A DNA stretch of 64,000 bases from Hyaloscypha bicolor E (taxonomy: Eukaryota > Ascomycota > Leotiomycetes > Helotiales > Hyaloscyphaceae): positions 62,001 to 126,000 of the forward strand of contig NW_020194546.1 of NCBI RefSeq assembly GCF_002865645.1, in the 5' to 3' direction. Numbering within the stretch: the stretch's first letter is position 1; the number at the start of each line of letters is the position of its first letter. The notes under the pieces were generated by a model. That model did not search any database. It saw only the letters and a program-made list of their open reading frames with translations, and was not told the origin of the DNA. A program made the translations under genes and the position numbers. Shown here piece after piece: positions 55,567 through 64,000 of this stretch.

Positions 55567-58500
55567 ACGCGTGGTTGTTGAAGGAACTCCAATGTCCTAG
55601 TTCGCACCAGTTCAATAGAGGAAAGAAAATGAACAGCCAACGTGACTTCACTCGAGGCTTTCTCATGGTGGCAAAAAAGCATGATTAGTTTTGAATGTCC
55701 TCAGTCGATCTAGACATTGGAAGGAGACCATTTTTGGATGTTCCCGGACTTTATAGACAACAGGAGGAAGCAGAGTTTGGATGCACCATATCTAGAAGGA
55801 GCTTTCGGAGGAGACGCGTCTGCAATAGCTCAGAGTGACTTGGAACATTGAGAATTCTCAGTGCCGCTGCAAAGACTCTGTACAACTTCCCCATCTCAAA
55901 CCAGCCTCGTTCGTCATCAAAATGCGCATGCAGCGTTTGGCTCTGGACACCTGTTTCGAAAACATATAGAAAGTATAGAAACAAATAACCCTGAGTTTGT
56001 TGATACCTCCATATTCGAGCAACGAAATTATCTATGGAAAACTTCAATGGTCGATACTCGATGGAAGACGCGTCCGAGGCTTCGTAGGACGCGTTGTACC
56101 TAAAGTCGTGAAAGAATCACAATGAGGGGTCCAAAGACCGAGGTAGGTTCACCCTCATCTGGGAGGATTTTGATGTGACAGAAATTGCAGGGCTACGTTG
56201 GTTTGTTCAAATTGCTTCACCCAGATTTTGCTTGCTGCTTGAAGGCTGGAGTTGATGATGGACGGTGCTGATCTCCAGCAGAATGTCTCCCCTCTTGGCT
56301 CTAAGGCTAGCTTTGGCAATTTGTTTTCCGAGGCCTCTTGCATTAATTACTTTTATAGGCACAACTTTCAAAATACCTGGAATAAGAATATTAGGTGACT
56401 TACTCCTATATATTCCGAGATATTAAAGAGGAAGAAGAAATTATAATTATAATCTGGCAATTATATTAGAGTATATAGACCGGTAGCGTTTTCTAAAGAA
56501 AAAGTTCAATTTCGATTGCAAATTCGAGCTTTGCTTATTGCCCCGAGCCTAGTAAAAGCGTAGTAACACCCAGCTAAGGGAAATTCAAATTATTAATAGC
56601 TCGATTGAAAACTTTTTTGGGGTAGCTTGAAGTCGGAGAAGGCGCTTTATCTTTTATATAAAATGTTTGATTTATTTAAAAAAGAAAATATCTGGAATAG
56701 AAGTATCTCTCTGGTATATAAGGATATATACAATATTGCTATCGAGAGCGGAGATAAACCAAGGGCTCGGGTTTTCGCCGAAGGAACGTATGATATATGA
56801 TGTCTAATTAAAGGGGTAATAGCCCGGTTATGATAAGGATGAAGCGGGTAGCTAAAGAACTTTCTATAGAGGTACAAGGGCTAAGTGAAGTTGATTTTGA
56901 GAATTGGCTTTGGATACTGCCTTTATAAAGCTAGATTAATATAAGATGAGTGACAAACTATTCTCAATAGAGGGTACGGACAACGGAATAGATAGAGAGA
57001 TAAGGGATCTTTAATTTTTGATCTAACTTAGCTTTTCTCGCTAATAATATCTCGCTAACAAAGGAATCCGTGAGAGAATTTCCTAAACCGAGAGGTTACA
57101 TGACATTTCCTTGTATGTACCTTGAAAGCATTGTGCTTCCCTGCCCGACGATTGCCAAGGTACGGAGATCCGAATGAACCAAGGCAGGGCGGGCAACGCT
57201 GAAGAAACGCCAAGATTGGGCAGTAATCAGGGTGCGTAGCTTCATTTAGGTACACATGAGCACCTGGGCATCCACTTTGCCTTGAGGAACGAAGAGACGA
57301 AAAGGCTCTTATGCCGCGGCCTTCAATCCAGCTCTTGCCGTTGTTCGTCTGACAAGTGACGCAAACCGCTTGCGGTTTGCCTAAGAGAGTCTTGAGGAAC
57401 GAAGCGGGACTGGGCAATTTCCAAAGCATAGGAATAGTTGAAAGTTGGTAGACTACGGATATATAGCAAACGTTTCTTAATTGCAATTCCACTACTCTGA
57501 TCAATTTCGAAGGCTTCGTGTGAGCCGTAGGCTAGCACCCATGTTATGCCTTCGAAGAGAGAAAGAGAGTGGGTTCGGCCTTTTAGTTGTTCCGTTCGGA
57601 TTAATTTTTAATCCGTTCCGGATTCTAGAAGCATCACTGGAAGGTCACGTGTATTGCTTCCTTTTTTACTCTGACAGTCAGCCGGAGATGTACAGCCAAG
57701 TGGCTGGAAATGGACCCCGCTAAAAATAGTTAACTAAACCACGATCATAATAACCTCAGACGAATGTGCCTTGCTACATTCTCAAATGAAATAAATAAAG
57801 TCTTGTAGGATTTTATTTAACCTTTGAAGTTTAAGATCTATCAGCTTCATCTCGAGTTTTACCCAGTATCTCCTAGAAGAAAAAAAGCTGGAAATGGGCG
57901 ACTTATAATTTAAGCGAGGTGCGTTCCTAGTGCAGCTGAAATGATGACAACCCCAGGCCATGCAGCAAGATTCTCTCAGCACAGTTCAGCTTCAACCTTT
58001 CATTGCTGACTTATTGGTCACTGTTACTCTATGCGGTTTATTCCTTGCCAATTCTCAAAGTTCTCGCAGAATAGCTCCTCGGTGGTAGAATGGGGAAGGG
58101 CGTTTGACCTGCTGGATTTGGGAATAAGTTTGGAAAGAATGGACGCAAAGTATGCGCATTAAGATGCACAAGCAAGAGAGACTGCATTCAGAGTTTGTTG
58201 TCCGATATCTGCGGCGATGTTAACTGCACGCTCCTTAACTGAAGGGAAGGATGCGCTGCCCATCCCCTGAAAAATATCCGCAGCTTGGATCCGCTGATGA
58301 TCGCAGATGACCACCGCAGTCAGTGGCGATCACAACCACTTTATGAGGATGACAAGGAAAAGTACCAACATCTTCGTCTTTTGTTTTTTATTCAACTGAT
58401 TGTAGGCGTATTCCCCAAGAATTGTTCCAAGAGTTTCCCGCCAGGGAATAAATAAAGGTGAGACAGACTCATGACCCGACCATCTGCCGGACTCTTGAAC

Positions 58501-58748
58501 TGCCTATATAGCGGAGGCGCATTTTCCTCTTCCTTTCGTATCCGGCTCAAGCTCGATGCCTAAATTGAATTCGATCAAAGGGGCAGTGTCCGATATAATT
58601 AGACATCCTAATTTGTCTTGTGGCCCAAGATGCTCCATAATTCCCTTTCAGTGCCTCTCTTCTCTTTCTTGTCCGAACCACGTCCGGTTTCTACTTAACC
58701 CTATGTTTAGTATTGCCAGGTTTTTTTTTGCCCTTCATGAATCCTTAC
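55567..58748. other. 3.2-kb gene-poor, partly AT-rich region
   Basis: No gene is supported. About 56345-57060 is strongly AT-rich with short broken frames, the look of an old mutated repeat. At 57359-57378 is a near-perfect hairpin (GCAAACCGC-TT-GCGGTTTGC). A 14-nt word, CTTGAGGAACGAAG, occurs twice (about 57281 and 57392). Confidence 0.5.
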
Positions 58749-61187
58749 CTACTTTGCCTTATCTTTCTTGAATGAAAATCTTTTGAGCTTATCCTGCGTG
58801 TTTCTGACGAAATTTGCTGCTTTGCCTTTGCCTTTTCTTTCTTGGCTCTTCGGCAGGGAGAGTGCTTCCGCTCTCGGCTCCGACCTGAGCTTTATCGAAC
58901 CTCGGAACCATCGATCAAGCATCATCTGATCATTCATCATGTCACTTCTTTGAGGCGTTTCGAGAAGAAGGTTGATATTCCCCTCGATATCAGTCCTAAT
59001 GAGGTAGGTTCCAGATTGTTGGTCAGAGATAGTGAGGAAAGCAACCAGGTGGTGTATATTCATTTCTTCAACAACCAGCGCAAGTGTGCCGTTCATGCCC
59101 TCACGAACAATCAGAAGACCTCGTTTTGCCATTTCTTTGGAACAAATGGCCCATGCAGGAAGCATTAGCGTTCCGTGGGCTTCTGGGTCAAGGTGAAGGT
59201 CCTCCGCGGAAATTAGGGTGAAAACAAGGACGTTATTAATGGATGCCTCATCCGGTAGGCTTAGCAAAACTTGCTTGATTTCGTCTTGAAGCGGACTGAA
59301 CATGAAGTTTCCCCCGGCTCCAGAGATTAGAACATCAAAAATCTCGAGTACGTTTTCAACGTCTGACAACTCTGATATTATCCCGACTGTTGCTCCAATG
59401 ACCTCTTGTAGAGGCCTTTCAGGGTCAGCGATAATATATGTAGGGTTCACCAGCATCGCCGAGTTGCGAAAATGGACAGCAGTATCTGCCCTACCGGTAA
59501 AGATGGGCGCGCCGTGAAATTCGGTCTTGTTTGTCGAGTTACTTTGTATATGCTCCTTGGCGTAGTCAAAAAAGGAGTGAGCTAAATCAGTCTCAGATCG
59601 GACCACAAAATCGAAGATTTTAATCTCACGCCGCCGCAGTGCAGTTTCTACTTTCTTCAAAGCAGTAGAAAGGGAGTCGTCCTTCCGATATTCGTAATCG
59701 ATCTCGCACATCGAGGCCCAGCAGCAAACCAAATCGGCATCAAACCTGGCTTCTCTCTTGCTGCTTCCAAATGCATTTAGCATTATGTTCAGTCTGGCGA
59801 GAAACTTCTCTCGATCGTCTGTGCGGGGATTGGACCTCAGGCCTAGTACCTGACTACAACCATAATTTGGAAGTGAAGTTTGGAATTTCAATACCTCCTT
59901 GTCAAGCTCTTCATGATAGAGTATGACATGCTCGTAGGGAAAGAGGCGCTTGACAGTGTTAAAGTTCCTTATCACCTCGCCTCGAGATAGTCCCAGCTTT
60001 ATCTTGGCGTACTGGCCAGCTCGTAGTTTATACTTCGTTATCGTGATAGCAGCAAGTACGATTGTGGATTTGACCCTTTCAATTCTCTGAAATTTGACAT
60101 CACTCTCCCAGGTGATTTCAATATCTCCGGCAAGAGCCCATTCTTGAAAAGTCCACGCTCGCCGCCAGTATTGCCAGGTATCGAGACGGTCTTTGAACAA
60201 CTCAAGTTCGTGATAGTATCTCTTGCACAGACTGCCAGTAGTTGCACCGCCATAAAGAGGTCTCAACCGTCGAGGTACCCGCCCCAAAATAAGATCGCCA
60301 GCGAGTGGAATATTCGGAACTCCACTTTCGTCCCAGCTTTCAACACGCTCCAACTCATCGTTGTCTTCATAGTTCCACTTAAAATGTTCTGGACGGTTCA
60401 AAAGCTGTTGCGCCAAATCAGATAGATCCCTCAATCTGCTGAAAGCTTCCTCATCGGAAGAGGGTAACAAAACTGAGACACAGGTGGCATTGCTGTATAT
60501 CGTGCCCATAACAGCTACTTGTGCGGCGATGTCGCTGTGATCCGACTGGTCAATTGAAATTGCATCCAGCCAAATGGTATTGCCTGTGCCTGCAAGGGCC
60601 ATCAATCTGTGGAACTTGGCAGGACTTTGCATAGGCACAGTCGTTATAGAAGTGCAGTTTTGGCAGCTAAGGCGAAGAGGATAGGTTTTCCCCCAAACGT
60701 AGGACACGGCTTTGTAGCTAACACCTTTTGGGACGCCTGCTACGATAGTGACGACGCCTTTACCAAGTGGATATTCGAATCGTCCTTTACAAGCCCGACA
60801 GCAGAGAAGATATGACGCTTCGGTAGGATCGAAGTTGGACATGGCCAAAGAGGGAGGCGGCGATATTTGCAATGCTGAAGAACTATTTGAAGGAGATCTA
60901 GGAGGAATGTTATAGACAAGGCCTCGGGGGAAATAATCAGAGATCCTGAAGGATGGAACTGGGCCACCACCGCCTGATGGGTCGAAGTCCAAGAAGAATG
61001 CTGACGAGAGCTTCTCCCATGGCTTGTCCTCTTCATTATCTTCCTTCGGACGAACATACTTCTGTCTGGCCATGTGCATTATCATTTCGTGAAGGTCAAC
61101 GATTTGTCCAAGAGATGGTCGTAAAAATTCGTCACGATTGACTGGCTCTGGCCTCCAAAATCTGATGTAGTCCATGCTGTAGTTCAT
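58749..61187 (-). CDS. large HET-domain-like protein
   Basis: Single exon of 812 aa from ATG 61187 (MNYSMDYIRFWRPEPVNRDE). The region YKAVSYVWGKTYPLRLSCQN and NTIWLDAISIDQSDHSDIAA followed by MGTIYSNATCVSVLLP is the N-terminal HET motif set, with D-A-I-S-I-D-Q replacing the usual D-x-x-C-I-N-Q. Later TWQYWRRAWTFQEWALAGDI is the second HET motif (RxWTxQE). Before the domain are two CxxC-like pairs (LLCCRACKG, LSCQNC). The C-terminus is basic (ERKGKGKAANFVRNTQDKLK-RFSFKKDKAK). No NACHT or TIR part is seen. A non-self recognition role is inferred from the family. It is not closely alike to the HET gene at 31650. Confidence 0.85.
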   Translation of the reverse strand: MNYSMDYIRFWRPEPVNRDEFLRPSLGQIVDLHEMIMHMARQKYVRPKEDNEEDKPWEKLSSAFFLDFDPSGGGGPVPSFRISDYFPRGLVYNIPPRSPSNSSSALQISPPPSLAMSNFDPTEASYLLCCRACKGRFEYPLGKGVVTIVAGVPKGVSYKAVSYVWGKTYPLRLSCQNCTSITTVPMQSPAKFHRLMALAGTGNTIWLDAISIDQSDHSDIAAQVAVMGTIYSNATCVSVLLPSSDEEAFSRLRDLSDLAQQLLNRPEHFKWNYEDNDELERVESWDESGVPNIPLAGDLILGRVPRRLRPLYGGATTGSLCKRYYHELELFKDRLDTWQYWRRAWTFQEWALAGDIEITWESDVKFQRIERVKSTIVLAAITITKYKLRAGQYAKIKLGLSRGEVIRNFNTVKRLFPYEHVILYHEELDKEVLKFQTSLPNYGCSQVLGLRSNPRTDDREKFLARLNIMLNAFGSSKREARFDADLVCCWASMCEIDYEYRKDDSLSTALKKVETALRRREIKIFDFVVRSETDLAHSFFDYAKEHIQSNSTNKTEFHGAPIFTGRADTAVHFRNSAMLVNPTYIIADPERPLQEVIGATVGIISELSDVENVLEIFDVLISGAGGNFMFSPLQDEIKQVLLSLPDEASINNVLVFTLISAEDLHLDPEAHGTLMLPAWAICSKEMAKRGLLIVREGMNGTLALVVEEMNIHHLVAFLTISDQQSGTYLIRTDIEGNINLLLETPQRSDMMNDQMMLDRWFRGSIKLRSEPRAEALSLPKSQERKGKGKAANFVRNTQDKLKRFSFKKDKAK

Positions 61188-61925
61188 GATATTTGTGGTC
61201 TGGATTAGAAGGGGCTGACAGCTCTGTGGATCTGCACCAATAGTTGTGATTTTGAATATTACTAGAGTCTAAACGAAAGTTTAATTGATCATAGAGCAAA
61301 CATACAGGAGTTGGTTCAGCGTAGTGATTCTTTTCTTTGCATTTCATATGCTATGCAGCTGCCCAATGCTGCCTAAGGTTCCACAGGACTGCCCGTGGCG
61401 CCATGTGAGGCGCCATGTATCACAATTCAGACGGCACAGGATCCTCCGCATCAGCCACCCAGCCAGTCATGTCTCTAATATCTACTACTTCTCTGCATGC
61501 TTCTCGTCATAGGGCAACACGACAACCGCAGGTCTGCTTCTACAAAAGCAACGCCACTAGTAACGCCACCAACAACAATGGCCAATGTAAAAAACTTTAA
61601 TCGCCTCAATAATGCCACCGTCGATGGGAGCCCTTAATCATGGAATAATCGCAAACTATAACTCCTACGACTAAAACCAAATATAAAGTTTCCTTCCAAC
61701 AGTGATATTGGAGCGCTGTTAGCCCCAGGGATCCGCCCTAACCTTAAAATGCGCTTCCTAATCACACCGCCTTCCCCTTTTGGTCGGCATTTCAAAAGTG
61801 ACTCGCGCCCCACCTTAGCCTTCCACCTCCATTCTCCTCCGTCGGTACATTCGCATCTCAAAGAGATTCATTCAACCTTCTCCTCAAGTACAATCACAAG
61901 TTAGAGCTTGCCGCTGATCGCTACC
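61188..61925. other. intergenic, no gene seen
   Basis: Between divergent genes: the HET-like gene (minus) and the NAD+ synthetase relic (plus). A GCGCCATGTGAGGCGCCATGT direct repeat lies near 61397-61417. No coding frame was recognised. Confidence 0.45.
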
Positions 61926-63140
61926 ATGGCTTTCATTACCGTCGCCGCCGCTACGCTCGCCAGCGTCCCCCTCGACTTCGGAGGATGCAGAGACCGCAAA
62001 CTTTCGATCCATCGCGATTGCGAAAGAGAAGAAAGCAAGCTTTCGCACAGGTCCTGAGTTAGATATGGTCACTTGGAGCATCACCTGGAAGGTGATATAT
62101 TTTGCACTCATGGGAGGTGCTCGCAGATATCCTGGCAGACCCAGTATGCAAAGACATACTGGTCGACGTGGGCATGGGAGTCAGGCATCGGAATGTTCGA
62201 TACAATTGTCGAATATTGTGCACATACGAGATGATCTATTTGGTTCGACCCAAGATGTCTCCTCCGAACGACAATCTGTATCGAGAGACTCGGCAGTGAG
62301 TTCCCCCTCCACTCAATCGGAAGTCCCTGGTACAATTGTGAATCGGGGACCTTGAATCACCCACACGTTTCTGGTACAAGCAAATGCTGACTTTATTCTA
62401 CGTCCAGTTTTACCGCTTGGGTCAAAGAACGACAACCCGAAAAGTATTAACTCGAAGAAGTCGTCCGAAACGTCACTGGGCAGCAAAGTGTACCAATTGG
62501 CGACGTCGTCCTTAGTACATTGGATACAGCAGTTGGTTTCGAGACTTGCGGAGAGCTATTCACCCTTTTGAACCCCTCTATATATATGGGCTTAAATGGA
62601 GTCGGGACTATACTGAATTCAAGCGCCTCACATGCCGAACTGATGAAGCTGAGAACACGCCTCAGCCTTATTTCGAATTCGACCCGAAAGGTGAGAGGAG
62701 TCTATGTTTATGTCAATAGAACTGGTGTTAATGGGGAGGCTCGCATGATGTTTGACGGATCATCAACCATTGTTGCCAACGGGAAGGTCTTGGAGCAAGG
62801 GGCGCAATTATCTCTAAAGGATGTGGTGGAAGTGACGACTGCGACTTTTGACATTGAAGGAGTTCAGATTTTCCGATCCAGTATTAGCAGAAACATGGGG
62901 TTTCTTTTCCTTCTGTTTTCTCGTTGTCTTATTCATCCCCGGGACAACATACTTCAATGTTTCAATACTCTGGGGACAATGTCAATTTGATTAATTGCTG
63001 ACGCTCCGCAGTACAAATCGTAGATCAACCCGAATAGGAACGACTCGAATGCGAAGTTCGGCTATCTCGTCCCGTAGATGAGCTTTGCCTTTCCAAGCAC
63101 CTGGAAATATCGAAGGAGATCGAGATCAGTAGGTGACGCG
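61926..63140 (+). pseudogene. decayed glutamine-dependent NAD+ synthetase (glutaminase-domain part)
   Basis: Segments in order match the N-terminal CN-hydrolase domain of eukaryotic NAD+ synthetase (Qns1/NADSYN1 family): MAFITVAAATLASVPLDF; IAIAKEKKASFRTGPELD (Glu of the triad); HLEHHLEGDIF; HSWEVLADILADPVCKDILV and HRNVRYNCRILC; LVRPKM (Lys); after an intron, FTAWVKERQPEKY; TLDTAVGFETCGELFT (Cys); YVNRTGVNGEARMMFDGSST and LKDVVEVTTATFDIEGVQIF then SSISR. They lie in at least three frames (breaks near 61979, 62065 and 62100), and stops occur at 62448 and 63035. One normal intron (GTGAGT at about 62296 to CAG near 62407) is still recognisable. No good match to the ATP-dependent synthetase domain follows. 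The intact enzyme makes NAD+ from deamido-NAD+, so a working copy must lie elsewhere. Confidence 0.78.
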
Positions 63141-63597
63141 AGAGAGAAGTAACGCCATTAAGAATGGGCTGATTGTCCTTCTTGTGCGGGAACAATGTAA
63201 AGTAGGGCTCATAGCCAGACGGTAAGATCTTACCCAAAGGCAAATGCGATTCCTCCTTAGCTGTGTCTACTTTTTTGGTCCTTCAGGGGGGTTATTCACC
63301 GCTTCCACAACATCCGTCGATAGCCGCATCCACACCAATGACTGTTGGCCGCTGCTAGACATTTTGCACACTCTCGCGCAGAGCTTGAAGGTCTCTGGTA
63401 CGTAGTTCGGGCTTGACTTGGCCTGGCCGTGCATACAAGTCCCCGCGTGACTCACAAAAGTGGGGTGGGGAAATCACTCGCAAGTTGCCTTTCACTCCTG
63501 TTGCATTTCAGATATTTCTCAATGGAGGTCTTGATTTAAGAGACTCCTTTCGCATTTATATTTTCTTCCTTGCTATGATTTCATATTTTCTTGCATT
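63141..63597. other. relic or intergenic sequence before the MFS gene
   Basis: May hold further remnants of the NAD+ synthetase gene (a FFGPSGGL-like stretch near 63270-63290 faintly recalls the PP-loop), plus the promoter of the MFS gene. No intact frame is present. Confidence 0.35.
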
Positions 63598-64000
63598 ATG
63601 GCATCTTCGTCTGATATAAAAGTACAGGGCAGTGAGGTTGACATCAAAGATCCAGCATCTGAGATGGGAACAATTGCCCCCCTCCAGAGCCCACAAGATA
63701 TCGAGCTTGTTGCCTTCGATGATATCGCCTCTGAGCCAGTCAAGGTTCGAAGCAAGCTGAGATTGACAGCGATCATGATAGGTCTCAACGTTCGTCAGCT
63801 CTTCTCGCTCCGAACTCATCAATTAACTCCAGGCAGTTGGCAATGTTCATCGTAGCTCTGGACCAAACAATAGTTGCAACCAGTATACCGACAATAACTC
63901 ATGACCTCCATTCCTCGTCAGGCTACGTCTGGATTGGAGGGGCATACCTTCTCTCCAATGCTGCTTCGGGGCCAATTTGGGCTAAACTCTCTGATATATT
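63598..64000 (+). CDS. MFS transporter, DHA2-type (5' part, 3' end outside window)
   Basis: Exon 1 (63598-63789) encodes a cytosolic N-terminus, MASSSDIKVQGSEVDIKDPA...KVRSKLRLTAIMIGLN. A 47-nt intron (GTTCGT...AATTAACTCCAGGCAG) joins in phase to exon 2 from 63837: LAMFIVALDQTIVATSIPTI-THDLHSSSGYVWIGGAYLLS-NAASGPIWAKLSDI. This is TM1 with the D-Q-T-I-V-A motif, TM2 and the start of the loop 2-3 motif of 14-TM drug:H+ antiporters. Such transporters export toxins, drugs or siderophores; substrate cannot be read here. The gene leaves the right edge. Confidence 0.9.

Noticed and set aside
57359..57378. Hairpin GCAAACCGC-TT-GCGGTTTGC
   Set aside because: Terminators of this type are not expected in fungi and no gene ends here; left as a structural note.
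1..64000. CRISPR arrays, bacterial operons, Shine-Dalgarno sites, prophage or plasmid features
   Set aside because: The window is clearly eukaryotic, with spliceosomal introns throughout; no regularly spaced repeats were found.

Overview
The window is nuclear DNA of a filamentous ascomycete. Genes are cut by many short introns (45-95 nt) with GT...CTNAC...AG signals, and the families are typical of Pezizomycotina: HET-domain proteins, WSC-domain surface protein, MRP-type ABC transporter, DHA2-type MFS transporter, CorA-like membrane protein, DUF3659/LEA-like disordered proteins. The mix resembles Leotiomycetes, but that placement is inference. Exon models below were built by hand from splice signals and reading-frame continuity; none has transcript support.

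Layout: (1) 1-5 kb: 5' part of a Gfo/Idh/MocA oxidoreductase (minus, runs off the left edge), an odd tRNA-Arg(CCG) locus carrying a normal anticodon-loop intron plus a 51-nt spliceosomal-type insertion in the D arm, and a decayed 2EXR-family gene. (2) 5-25 kb: disordered or low-complexity proteins: a nine-exon DUF3659/DUF6987-type protein (minus) facing away from a single-exon LEA/DUF3659-like protein (plus), a DUF676-type serine hydrolase, a small conserved protein, two short charged proteins sharing one C-terminal motif (one has a duplicated terminal exon), and a tiny Gly-rich protein. (3) 25-31 kb: an ABCC transporter with at least 17 exons and an in-frame TAG at an expected Trp codon, followed upstream by two MITEs sharing one TA. 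(4) 31-37 kb: an intact HET-domain gene, a poly-C tract, AT-rich gene-poor DNA and a HET relic. (5) 38-48 kb: a disordered coiled-coil protein, a long gene-poor stretch with another MITE, and a WSC-domain protein whose Ser/Thr linker is encoded by tandem, frame-neutral exons. (6) 50-55 kb: a 15-exon CorA-like protein and a GNAT acetyltransferase, read away from each other. (7) 55-64 kb: AT-rich DNA, a second large HET-like protein, a decayed glutamine-dependent NAD+ synthetase gene and the start of an MFS transporter that leaves the right edge.

The genes do not form an obvious biosynthetic cluster. What stands out is accessory character: HET genes, several broken genes, MITEs, AT-rich gene-poor DNA, and several unusual exon arrangements (tRNA insertion, duplicated terminal exon, exon array in the WSC gene).
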